Shown piece by piece: positions 46,859 through 57,085 of a DNA stretch of 64,000 bases. The DNA is from Diplodia intermedia (Eukaryota > Ascomycota > Dothideomycetes > Botryosphaeriales > Botryosphaeriaceae): positions 186,001 to 250,000 of the forward strand of contig JAKEKT010000026.1 in the NCBI GenBank assembly GCA_021495925.1. Direction: 5' to 3'. Numbering within the stretch: the stretch's first letter is position 1; each line of letters opens with the position of its first letter. The position numbers were made by a program, and so were the translations under genes. The notes under the pieces are model-generated. The model worked only from the letters and a program-made list of their open reading frames with translations, was not told the origin of the DNA and searched no databases.

Positions 46859-48352
46859 TTACACAGCTCTCTTTTTCCTGCCACCGCCCTTTCGCCAATT
46901 CCATAACGCTTCCTCTGCGAAGGTTTTCGCGGTCAAATGCCCACTCTGCTTGTTGACTTCCTCCGACAGCGTATCTATGACGCGGTGCTCCTCGACACAC
47001 TCCCATAAGCCCCTCGCCAGCATCGACATGTCCTTCTCGTTCTGCCGCTCCAGTTCGTCCTCGTGCCCCTCCCGCAGGACCTCCGGACCTTCCACCGAGA
47101 TCGTACCCTCGACGCCGAACTCGCCGCGGCCAAGCCGGAATAGAATTCGCCCCAGCGTCTGAAATGCCATGCACCTCTGGGCAGGCACTTTGCTACGGGC
47201 GAGCAGTGCAAGCTCCGGGATTGTATAACCCGCCGCTTCCGGTGCCTCTCCGTGATGGTGAAGACCAAGACTAACAGACATGTCCCGTGCAACCTTAGGC
47301 GGTATGATGGCGCCATTGAATCCGAAGCGGATGTCCTTCGCATCGAGGCTGCGGAGCGACGGGTGGTATGGTGACTGTTTGTCCGCTTCGGATCCGGGTG
47401 TGGGGAGAGGCGCCGCCCATAAAAGCGATTGAGGATCGGCGGCGAGATCGGGAAAGTATTTGTCATGGAGGTCCTGGAGGAAGTTTGGGTCGTTGGGATC
47501 TAGCTCAGGTGGTTGCGAAGGGCGGGGAAAGTGGATTGTTGGCGCTGCTGGGAGTGAGCCTTCGGGGGCAGCTCCAAATTTCGACATGTCGACTGCTGGG
47601 TCGGTTCCTGTATCGACCCCCACGTCTTTCGCCATATCGTTTCCCGCAGAATCTGTTGATGGCTCGGGCGCTTTAGGCTCCTCAAATGTTACTTTTTTTG
47701 CTGCTTTCGGTGATTTTGGTTCAGTAGATGTGCTCGGTGGTGTTTCTGTCTGCGGTAGATTAGTTGCTGAAGGAAATGAGCGCTCATTGCTGCCCTCGTC
47801 TATGTTTGCTCTCGCCAGCAGTCTCTGGATGAACCCAGGATTGAGACTGGAGAAAAGCTCTTGCCTCTCAGCCTCAATCTCTTCCGGCGTCATCGCCGCC
47901 AACCTCTTCCTATTGTCCTCGTCGATCTGACGGCGCTCTATTTCCTCAGCACTGACACCATCCTTGGCTGTTGCAGGAACTGGAGATGGGGCATTCTCCC
48001 TGACCGGTGCTGCAGGCACAGGTGGTGCGGCGGGGGGAGCGGCGGGTTCGCTGTCCTGGCGCGGCTGGCCGGAAGGGTCCTTCGCCGCATTGCGCTGCTG
48101 CTTGAAGGCAGACACGCGCGTGCGCTTCTTGTGTGCAGGAAAGCCGGTAGATGTACTTTTGAACGAGGGTGCTGCGGGCGGCCTCACTTCTGAGGTGTCG
48201 CGTTCTTTGACATCGGCGACGAAGCTGAGGCCAGGAAAAACCGGCAGTGCGTCATCGTGCGCTTGCGCAGATTCCACAGAGTCGCCGATGATACCGCGCT
48301 CAGGATCATCGAAGTTGACGTAGAAACGCTCGCCCTTGCCCAGTGCACTCAT
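46859..48352 (-). CDS. RNA polymerase II-associated protein 1 (RPAP1/Rba50 family)
   Basis: One exon, 497 aa. The ATG at 48352 is chosen because MSALGKGERFYVNFDDPER is a typical fungal start of the family; the frame is open farther upstream without conservation. The RPAP1 N-terminal domain is at about 140-190 (ERRQIDEDNRKRLAAMTPEEIEAERQEL, SSLNPGFIQRLLARANID). The RPAP1 C-terminal domain is at about 325-400 (DIRFGFNGAIIPP, YTIPELALLARSKVPAQRCMAFQTLGRILFRLG). Yeast Rba50 and human RPAP1 help assemble and import RNA polymerase II. The basic C-terminus GGGRKKRAV may aid nuclear entry. The gene is divergent from HPC2. Confidence 0.92.
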   Translation of the reverse strand: MSALGKGERFYVNFDDPERGIIGDSVESAQAHDDALPVFPGLSFVADVKERDTSEVRPPAAPSFKSTSTGFPAHKKRTRVSAFKQQRNAAKDPSGQPRQDSEPAAPPAAPPVPAAPVRENAPSPVPATAKDGVSAEEIERRQIDEDNRKRLAAMTPEEIEAERQELFSSLNPGFIQRLLARANIDEGSNERSFPSATNLPQTETPPSTSTEPKSPKAAKKVTFEEPKAPEPSTDSAGNDMAKDVGVDTGTDPAVDMSKFGAAPEGSLPAAPTIHFPRPSQPPELDPNDPNFLQDLHDKYFPDLAADPQSLLWAAPLPTPGSEADKQSPYHPSLRSLDAKDIRFGFNGAIIPPKVARDMSVSLGLHHHGEAPEAAGYTIPELALLARSKVPAQRCMAFQTLGRILFRLGRGEFGVEGTISVEGPEVLREGHEDELERQNEKDMSMLARGLWECVEEHRVIDTLSEEVNKQSGHLTAKTFAEEALWNWRKGGGRKKRAV

Positions 48353-49156
48353 GGCGGGGAGAAACGTGGGGCGTGCGGAGTGAGATGGTGTGGCGGGCTT
48401 GTTTTGACGGGAGTCGGTCGGGGAGAGAAGGTTGACGCACTTACCATAGTCGTACCCTGGTTTGATCGCCCGCCAAGCCCTACGGCTAAAGCTCCGCAAC
48501 TGTGGCTTGACTGTGGCGCCTTCCGAGAACGAGAAAGATGCAGTTGCCGAAAAGCAATGAACCAGCAGCACGCGCACCTCATGGGGCCTGTGATGCCAGT
48601 TGGCCGCGAGATGCGCCTGAGATGATGCTGCTCGGACGGGGGCACCGGCTGCTTCAGACAAGCCTCACAGCTCGCAGCAATAACACGGTGTGTGATGCTG
48701 GGATGCGGAAATGCCATATGTAGCCAGTCTTTGGGGTCTGTAATCGATGAGAGGGCCCTCGCTCTGGCCTTCGCTGGTCCCCGCGGGCGTGTTTAACTAA
48801 GTCGTCTCTGAGGTGTCGCACGCTGCGAACTCCGCCCGCAATGAAATGGCCTCTATCGCCCACGGCCTTCCTTTCCTCTTAACACCCGCCTCGTCCCCCT
48901 TCGTCGCTCGACGTCTTCCATCAGCTGCGGCCGCCTCGGATCTGCGTCCATCATCCATCCCCTGAAACCGAGTTGCGGCGCCCCCGCTGCACCTGAATAT
49001 CCGATCCAGGTCGCCCGCCGGTGCCTGGACAGCTGCGTTCCGCCCGATCGCTACGTGCAGTGTTGTCGCGGTGGAGGTTTGCGACCGCTTGTTACTCGCT
49101 GTTAGGTGTTCGTGCCGGAGACCTGTCCGTGGTCGTCTCGCACCCGACTGCACATA
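48353..49156. promoter_or_regulatory. Divergent promoter region, RPAP1 / HPC2
   Basis: 804 bases between start codons. No gene is supported. Several open frames on the minus strand here are extensions of the RPAP1 frame or antisense to HPC2. Confidence 0.5.
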
Positions 49157-51090
49157 ATGAGCTCGTCGTCCCCAGACGATCTCTCGACGCCCCCTGGGTC
49201 GCCCGACATCGACCCGTCTGGCGCCAACTCCAACGGTCACGGCTCCACGATCCACGTTCTTGGTGGTGCAGCACCACCGCCTGGCAGCGCACCCACGTCC
49301 GCCGCTAAATTTAACAACACCACAAACACCTCTGCACCAGCCACCGCTGCACCCAAGAAGCAGCGCAAAAAGAGAGAGCCTGCCGCAGCGGCTAATGCAA
49401 ATGCAAATGGCGAGGAAAAGCCCAAGCGCGCTCCGCGCACCCGCGCACCCAAGGATCCCAATGCGCCGCCGCCGCAGCGGAAGAAACGCAAGACTGTAGC
49501 GGAGACGGCTGCAGCCGCAGCGGCCGCCGCGCCGGCTCCCGCCCGTGTGCCTGAAGATAAACCCGCGCCGCCGCAGCTCCAGCACCAGCCCTCAGCTTCG
49601 CGACAGCCCAAGATCACTGATCTGGTTGGCACAATTCCTGCCGCATCATCTCCGCACATAGTATCTGAGCCCATTCCTAACCCTGCTGTGGCTCATGTCG
49701 TTGCTGCAACCACCCCCAACTCTCGCCCGGCTTCGAGTGGTCAGCTGTATGACCCAATTCGTTCGGCTACCCTTTCTGTGAACCAACACCAGCACTCAAG
49801 CAGTCTCCCTCCTGTTTCGCCGCCCGCACGCGTTTTCAATCGTGCTAGCGCCTCGCCTTCTATCAACAGCCTTATCGACCCGCCTTCTGCAACAAACCAG
49901 ACACACATCACACAACAAAATCGGTTCCAGCCGCCCATGTCCGTAACTTCTGCACCTGCTTCGCCCGCACCTATCCAAGCGAAGCCAAACCCGTTCGGTC
50001 CTTCCGGCGAGGCGGCGCAAATACACAAGCCTCCTCCAATGCACGCGACACCTATGGAAGGCATCGAGCAGCAACAGCCGCTACCGCCGCCCGCGCACCA
50101 GCACCAGCAGCCAGCGCAGCATCTTCAAGTTCAACCGCAACAGTCGCAGCTGCAGCCACAAGCGCAGTCGACTATGCAACCTGCGCCGATTCCGAAGAAG
50201 ACAGAATCTGCCGGCTCGTCAGGTGCACCGACTCCGCCTGCGCCACAGAAGTCCACCAAACCCAAAGAAGCTGCCCCTCCTCCACTCCCGGGTGGCGGTG
50301 GTCTGCTTTCCAGCGTGCCGTTCGTTGGGTCTGCGTCTGGCAAAGATTCATCCACCGAAGGCACCAACATCTGGCTTACTTTCCCGCTCAAGGGCCAGAC
50401 CAACGTCACCATCAACTTTGCACGCGAAGTGGAGAAGAAGTACGGCTTTGCTGCCCTTCACCCACGTGTCGCTGCTGCGAGGGAGAGGAGACGTCAAATG
50501 GCCGCTGCGGCTGCCGCTTTGGAGAGGGGATCAGGTGCAGCCTCTGCTGATGACATGTCTGTTGACTTGTCGGAGCCTGAAAGCAACGTAGAGATGGGTG
50601 GCATGGAAGATGACCTTACTCAGGAGGGCAAGAAGAGACAACGGAAGAAGAAGACCGAGGACTACGACAAGGACGACGACTTCATTGACGACACCGAGCT
50701 AGCATGGGAGCAGTCTGCTCTCATGGCCAAGGATGGTTTCTTCGTATACAGCGGCCCTCTCATCACAGAGGGGGAGAAGCCCACTGTCGAGAGGTACGTC
50801 TTACAGTCTTTGCCGTATATTTGCATTCACTAATCTTGTCCAGGAATGATGGCAGTACTGCACGTGGCCGTGGCAGGGGCCGTGGCAGGGGCGGCGCTAC
50901 TCGAGGCGACACTGCGGCTGCTAGGGGTCGTGGAGGAGGCCGTGGTTCTCGTGGAGGCGTGACCACGCGCAAGCCCCGTGTCACCAAAGCTGATCGCGCT
51001 ATGATGGAGGCAGAGAAGATGGAGCGCGAGAAGATGGCGGCTAACTTGGCCGCGAAGCCCGTTGCACCCTATCCTGGAACTGTCTCCTAA
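49157..51090 (+). CDS. HPC2: HPC2/ubinuclein-type subunit of the HIR histone chaperone
   Basis: Exons 49157-50793 and 50844-51090 give 627 aa. About 400 residues of Pro/Ala/Gln/Ser-rich disorder, with basic AT-hook-like KRAPRTRAPKDP and QRKKRK, precede NIWLTFPLKGQTNVTINFAREVEKKYGF. The Hpc2-related (HUN) domain follows: YDKDDDFIDDTELAWEQ and AKDGFFVYSGPL. The last exon is RGRGRGRGG-rich and ends in a charged helix. The HUN domain of yeast Hpc2 and human ubinuclein binds H3.3-H4 within the HIR complex, which deposits histones outside replication and represses histone genes. It is nuclear. The start at 49157 (MSSSSPDD) is preferred over an in-frame ATG 51 bases upstream. Confidence 0.9.
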
Positions 51091-51798
51091 CACAAATACA
51101 TTGACGATCCAGGTCTTCTATGCGGTACTGGACACATCAATTTCCGGATACGATTACCAGGCATCGACTACACCTGAGTCCCGGGAATTCTCCACATGTC
51201 CACTGTTCTTTCTTCAAAGGAGAGGCATTTTCTGTTTGCTAGGTGCAATGTCATGGAGTTGCTGGAAGGGGATGAAGGTAATGGGGCGTTTGTTGATACC
51301 GGCTAGGGGGCTGCGAAATTCGGCTTAGTGACTTTTCTGTCCTTCTTGCTACATCCTTTTTACTTTTCCAAGCATTTCGGGGTTTCACTGGGGGTGCGGA
51401 TCAAAGATTCCTCCAAAGGAGGCGCTGGTGTAACGTGTACCATAGATTAGTCGTACTGCTGGTATGCGATAGAAGGTTCATGAATAATTAGCTGAATTAG
51501 CACATTCTGACCAAGCACCAATTATTGCGCTTTTCCTAGCATTCTTCCGACGCAGAAACATCAATTGCCCTGAATGTGCAGGACCTGTGTTGAGTAGTGA
51601 ACCAGTCGGGCCAGCCCTTTTTCCTTTTCCTCCCTCTCTCTGCAGGCGTGTCCTGACGCACACTGGGATTTGTTGAGACATCTTTAAATGATACAGTCTC
51701 TAGCATCATGCACAGTTCCCCATCCATAGGTCTTATCGGCGCAATATTGTACAGAATCGTGACGCATTAAGTCTCAACTAGACCTACTGTCTAACTCT
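51091..51798. other. Convergent 3' flanks
   Basis: Between HPC2 (+) and the Cbp6/UQCC2-like gene (-). No gene is supported. Confidence 0.6.
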
Positions 51799-52199
51799 TT
51801 ATTTCAACCTCAGGAAACCCTTCCACTTGGTGGTAAAGCGCTCGAACCAGCCTCGGTCCGGGGCCCGAGAAAGCTCGACCATTAGATCGTCGTAGTACGA
51901 AGGGTTGCTGCGCGGCTTCAGCAGCGCCGGCGAGACGGGGTACTTGTTCGCATAGCGGTTTTCGAGCAATGAGTAGAGCGCATTGACGTCCTTCAACTCT
52001 TGGGCAGCGGGTGCGGCGGAGGCTGCGGCAGCATGCTTCTTCAAGGCGTCTTGAAACTGTACAGTGGGTCGCAGCACGTCTTTGGGCCAGGCGCCGGTGA
52101 TGCGCGCGTAGTGTTTCGCGATTGTCTATCGGGAAAAGGCGGCGGGTTAGCAGAAACTTCGGGGCAGGGAAGGAAAAGGAGCTCGCGCACCGATGCCAT
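51799..52199 (-). CDS. Mitochondrial complex III assembly factor, Cbp6/UQCC2-like
   Basis: A 9-base first exon (52199-52191, MAS) and exon 52125-51799 give 111 aa. The joined start MASTIAKHYARITGAWPKDVLRPTVQFQDAL has the short helix plus W-P-x-D motif of the Cbp6/UQCC2 family. The rest is KDVNALYSLLENRYANKYP and a C-terminal FTTKWKGFLRLK helix. In yeast Cbp6 with Cbp3 binds the mitoribosome exit and newly made cytochrome b, feeding complex III assembly. Human UQCC2 has the same role. The assignment rests on motif recall. The alternative is another small mitochondrial protein of LYR-like size. The intron is 65 bases, GT-AG. Confidence 0.75.
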
Positions 52200-52606
52200 G
52201 CTGGGGGCCCTGGGCGATTGACAGACGACGACAGGAGGGGCGGGGTGCGCAAAAGGGTGGAATGCGCGGGTGACGGCGATCAAATATCGCGAGAATGGGC
52301 GGCAGATGGATGACCGCATTACCCCATCCGCTTTGGGCCTAAGGCTGTGGCGGTGCCGCCGAGCGCAGCAACAGCCTGTCAAGCGCCCGGCCCGAGACTG
52401 ACAACCACATCGTCGTCTCATCGACCAGCCTTACTCCGCCGTACCTGAACCACCCCCCGCTGGTCGTTGCCGCCGCCACAAAGTCCCCTTTTCCTACTCC
52501 GCCGACCGTTCTCTGCTTCGACCCGTGCTGTCTCCATCGCTCCCTCCGCCTCTCTTTGTGCATACGAGCTCCTTAACGCGACCGTCGGCCGCCAGCAGCC
52601 GCAGCC
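52200..52606. promoter_or_regulatory. Shared divergent promoter, Cbp6-like / BSD2
   Basis: 407 bases between start codons (52199 minus, 52607 plus). C/T-rich next to 52607. No TATA box is evident and no gene is supported. Confidence 0.5.
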
Positions 52607-53867
52607 ATGCCTTCGCAGCGCTACGAGCGGGTAAGATCTCCACCCACGCCACGGAGTCGCCCCCCCTCCACGCGCCTCACCTATCGCAACCTCCGCTCAC
52701 ACTGAACCCTCGCTCGCAGGTTTCCGCGCACGACGAAGACGACCATGTGTCGTCGGCCGACAGTGGCGCTGCCGCCCCGGGTCCGCAATACCCGATACCC
52801 TCATCGCCACCCCCATCATTCAGATCGCGCGCCTCGTCACCGACGCAGCAGCGACTGCTCAGCGAACAGGATCCGCTCGCATCCGACGCCGACCGCGAGC
52901 TCGAGGACACTTTCGCCAGCCCTTCCGACGATGAATCCGACGACGAGCACGGCGATGGCATGGACGACCGCCAGCGGTTAATGCGCGGCCAGCCCGAGTC
53001 AAGCAGGAGCGACGACCGTTATGAAGGGTCGAGCCAAGAAGAAAGCAGGCCACGTCCCATCGTGCGAAGAGTTACGCAGCTGCCGGCTTTCGTGCCCGGC
53101 GGCCGCGTGGTCGGGGGTGGGTCAGGCAACGACGGTGTGTTTGCAAATTTGAGCGCGAAGCCTAGCCCGGCAGACGATGTGGAGGAAAAGCCTCCGGTAC
53201 GTTTTGTTCCTGCCGCGTGCAGCCTGCCAGTGTGGCATGGTTCGCTACTGTCGTCGTGCGACGGATGTTTGCTGACGATGATCTGCAGTCCTACGAACAA
53301 GCAGCAGCAGATGCTACTCCGCCCTACTGGGAAACAACAATCCTTGCACCTGGCCTCCACTCGGATGAGGTCTTCGTTGATGGCCTGCCCGTCGGCTCCG
53401 TATTTTCCTTTGTTTGGAACGCTATCATTTCCATGGCGTTTCAGCTGGTCGGTTTCTTGCTCACTTATCTTCTTCACACGACGCACGCCGCCAAGAACGG
53501 TGCGCGTGCCGGTCTTGGTATCACTCTCGTTCAGTATGGATTTACGATGAAGGGTGCCAGTAATAGCGACATGGTTGGCCAGCCGGATACCGGAGCTGGC
53601 TTTGGCAACGCACCAAAGGATCCGAACAACGTCGATTTTGACCCTAACGATGTTACCGGCGATGGCTCCGGAAGCGGGGGCGGGCAGATCACAACCAGCG
53701 AGTGGTTGTCGTACATTCTTATGATTGTTGGCTGGTTTATTCTCATCCGGGCGGTTTCGGACTTCCTGCGCGCAAGACGGCATGAGCAGCTTGTGCTGCA
53801 GAGTTCCAACCGCGGGCTGAGCGTGCCAGTCATCGCAGAGGGTGAACACCCATCTCAAGCCGTCTAA
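52607..53867 (+). CDS. BSD2: Bsd2/NDFIP-type membrane adaptor for Rsp5/Nedd4 ubiquitin ligases
   Basis: A 24-base first exon (52607-52630, MPSQRYER) with exons 52720-53196 and 53289-53867 gives 359 aa. The N-terminal 165 residues are acidic and Ser-rich, hence cytosolic. Splicing exon 2 to exon 3 creates EKPPSYEQAAADATPPYWE, whose PPSY is a WW-domain-binding PPxY motif. Three membrane segments follow: SFVWNAIISMAFQLVGFLLTYLL, ARAGLGITLVQYGF and LSYILMIVGWFILIRAV. In yeast Bsd2 brings Rsp5 to metal transporters (Smf1) and to misfolded membrane proteins for vacuolar sorting. The location is expected to be Golgi/endosome. The PPSY is the only clear PPxY seen. Confidence 0.9.
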
Positions 53868-54622
53868 ACGGGGGGAAAAACAAAGGCGGGAAGCATGGGC
53901 CTACTAGCACCCCGGCCGCAGACGGCGCGAGCAACTTTTCCAGGAGTTTTAAAGGAATAGGGAGTAATTGGGAATGCTGGCGCGAATCTCAGGAAGGAAG
54001 GGACACATTGGAACAGCATTCATCAACAGCGGCTACTTTACTTCTTGTTTTTCTTTGTGTGTGGGTAGTGAATGATATCCTCTCTGGTGCGCGGATTCGC
54101 AAGTGAATTTCCCGTTACGATGTGCGAGTTGGAGGCCTCCCCGCAAGGCTGCCGGGCTCGTGGAGCAACGCTTGGCTGCGGACCCTTGATTCGGCCACGA
54201 GCAGCCCCGCGTCCTACAAGCTCGCGCCTGACCGTGAAGAGCGTTTCACGAGGATGTTCGACTCTCTTTTACCCTGGCGACAATCCCGCAGCTCCGCCGT
54301 GGCTAGAACGCGCACTTAAAAACTCAAAGCCGCTACCATCCCGTCGTTTGCGACGACAGGAGGCGCCGTCGCGCTGATCATACCGCAGCTCCGCTCACAG
54401 CCCAACTTTCCGCCCCGGAACACGCGCCGCCCGCGGCCAGCCTCACAACACCAAACCACTTCTTCGTTGCACCCCTCAGCGCGCCGGACGGTCCAGATCC
54501 AGTGCTTGACGAACCAGCCGAGACCCACTATACGCCCCCCCATCCTTCCCCGATCCTCATCCCACCTCTTCTCCCGCGCCCCGCCCGGACCTTCGTGATC
54601 TTCGGAAACAGCCAATCTCACC
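53868..54622. other. Intergenic region, 3' of BSD2 and promoter of the CaM kinase gene
   Basis: The last 250 bases before 54623 are C-rich. Open frames are short and overlapping. No gene is supported. Confidence 0.6.
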
Positions 54623-56264
54623 ATGTCGGCACCTCCAAACGGCGCGCAACCACAGATACAGCCTTGCAGGTACAAGACTGGCAAGACCTTGGGTGCGGGC
54701 AGTTACTCGGTGGTTAAGGAGTGTGTCCATATCGACACTGGACGATACTATGCGGCGAAGGTGATCAACAAGCGCCTCATGGCGGGGAGGGAACATATGG
54801 TGTGTGGACGCGCTCCTCTTCCCAGCCTCGTGAAGGGAGCTGACCGATGCGCCAGGTTCGCAACGAGATTGCCGTGCTTAAGAGGGTCTCAATGGGTCAC
54901 CAGAACATCCTCACGCTGGTGGACTATTTCGAGACTATGAACAACTGTACCCTCACCCCGCCCCCGCCACGGTTCCCGCAGGCGCGCTAATAGCTGCAAT
55001 TCGCCAGTGTACCTTGTCACCGACCTTGCGCTTGGTGGAGAGCTCTTCGACCGTATTTGCCGCAAGGGCAGCTACTACGAGTCCGATGCCGCAGACCTCA
55101 TCCGTGCCACTCTCTCGGCCGTCGCATACCTGCACGACCACGGCATTGTCCACCGCGACTTGAAGCCCGAGAACCTGCTCTTCCGCACGCCTGAGGACAA
55201 CGCCGATCTGTTGATTGCCGATTTCGGTTTAAGTAGGATCATGGATGAGGAGCAGTTCCACGTGCTGACGACCACCTGCGGCACGCCTGGCTACATGGCG
55301 CCTGAGATCTTCAAGAAGACGGGTCACGGCAAGCCTGTGTAAGTCACACGCGGCATGCCACCGGACGTTGAAAAAAGCAAATCAGGCTAACAAAAGTCCC
55401 GACGCAGCGACATCTGGGCCATCGGCGTGATCACCTACTTCCTACTCTGCGGCTACACGCCGTTCGACCGCGACTCGAACCTGGAGGAGATGCAGGCGAT
55501 CCTGGTGGCGGACTACTCGTTCACGCCGCTCGAGTACTGGCGCGGCGTGTCGCAGACGGCGCGCGAGTTCATCAAGCGCTGCCTGACCATCGACCCGACC
55601 AAGCGCATGACGTCGCACGAGGCGCTGTCGCACCCGTGGATCGCGGACCCGACGACCAACACGCCGCAGCCCGGAGGCGGCAAGGAGGACCTGCTGCCGA
55701 CGGTCAAGAAGAACTTCAACGCCCGCCGCACGCTGCACGCCGCCATCGACACCATCCGCGCCATCAACCAGCTGCGCGCTGGCGGCGGCGCCGCGGCCGT
55801 CATGGACGGCGCCCGCAGCAACGAGCCCGGCCGCGACCGCGGGCCTGGCCCTGCCGCCAACATCCCGCGCCCGGTCGAGGGCGAGGAGGAGGCCATGGAT
55901 ATCGACGGTCGTGCCGATAGCCGCGGGCAGACGGAGGAGATGATCAGGGCGCAGGAGCAGCGCATCAGGGAGACCCAGCAGGGCATGTGGGCGGCGCAGC
56001 GGTGAGTCTGGTCTTCCCTTCTTGATTGTGGTGTAAAGAATGTTGTGTTTGGATTTTTTTTTTTTGTTTATTGTTGCAAAATGTCTTTCCTTTATTACAC
56101 ATGCTGTGTCATCGAAAGTACCCCCACACTGTCCAAATTTCCCTCCTACATGATGAACGCATCTCAATATTATATACCATTATCTTCCTTCGCTGGGAGA
56201 GAAAACCGCCAGTTACCACGTTTCGCAGTGATAGTTCGGAAGAGGGCGGTGAGCATCTCGGCGA

Positions 56265-56295
<31 letters not shown>

Positions 56296-56475
56296 GACAA
56301 CGACGACGACGATGACTACCAGTTCACTGGTCCGCTATATGCGGACCGCTTGCACGACTCGCCCATCAATGCTGGCCCGAACATTCGGGGTGAGTTCATC
56401 GACGAGTGTCTCATGGAGGATGATGCTGGAATCCGTCGTCGCCGTGGCCGTTGCTTTTCTTGCATTATATTGTGA
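54623..56475 (+). CDS. Calcium/calmodulin-dependent protein kinase I-type kinase with a CaaX-ending tail
   Basis: Exons 54623-54799, 54856-54946, 55008-55338, 55408-56001 and 56229-56475 give 479 aa. Kinase landmarks: LGAGSYSVVKEC (Gly loop), YAAKVINK (Lys), VHRDLKPENLL (Asp near 140), ADFGLS (Asp near 161) and LTTTCGTPGYMAPE, which contains the Thr that CaMK kinases phosphorylate, then DIWAIGVITYFLLCGYTPF. After the kinase, TVKKNFNARRTLHAAIDTI is the autoinhibitory/calmodulin-binding stretch. Exon 4 also reads to a TGA at 56003-56005 (398 aa). However, that TGA lies inside a perfect GTGAGT donor, and exon 5 continues in frame with Q9, an acidic run, YQFTGPLYADR and a final RRRRGRCFSCIIL. CIIL is a CaaX box of geranylgeranyl type. 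Tail use is inferred; the kinase call is firm. Confidence 0.85.
56269..56295 (+). repeat. (CAG)9 microsatellite, encodes Gln9 in exon 5 of the CaM kinase gene
   Basis: Nine perfect CAG units in the glutamine frame, followed by GAC/GAT codons for an acidic run. Confidence 0.95.
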
Positions 56476-57085
56476 GGGTAGTATGAAAGCGGCGGTGGGT
56501 AGTTGTGCCGAAAGGGGAACATGATGCCGTTTTAGGAAGTGTAGTCGCGGCAGTTGTTGAGATTGAGGTGATCGAGGGAAATGGCGGGATAGGGTGTGAG
56601 GGGACTGTTGATACGGCGGGCTGGCTTATTGCACTGTTGTAGCTGCATGTTCTTCTCCTAGTAGCGTAGATGCGATGTTTTATAATGATTGGCGGAGGAA
56701 ATGGACTTTGTTTCCCGCATTCAGAAACAGGCCGTACGGAGTCGAAGCTTTCAGGTCGCGTATTCATGCTGTTATGTAGTGTGACGTTAACCTCCGGCCA
56801 GCCTGGATTGATACTACTCATTGGTATCACACTCGCTTTCAATACTTTGCACAGTTGCTTTTTAAACATCCATGGCACTGCTATTAGTCTGATTGCACCT
56901 TCCGCTCCACTGGTATAGAATCACGGCCCTTGCCCACCCACCATCCACCTGTACGCCACTATCCTTTCAACTCCTCTAGCAATCCCCTCCCTCCATTTTT
57001 TTTTACTCTCACCCTTACTCATTTCTTCCCTTTTCTTTTCGCCTTCGGCCTCCTACAGGATTCCAACTTTTATATTTTCCCTCCC
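56476..57085. other. Convergent 3' flanks
   Basis: Between the CaM kinase (+) and HINT (-) genes. The right end (56990-57060) is T-rich on the + strand, A-rich in the sense of HINT, as in a 3' UTR. No gene is supported. Confidence 0.6.
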
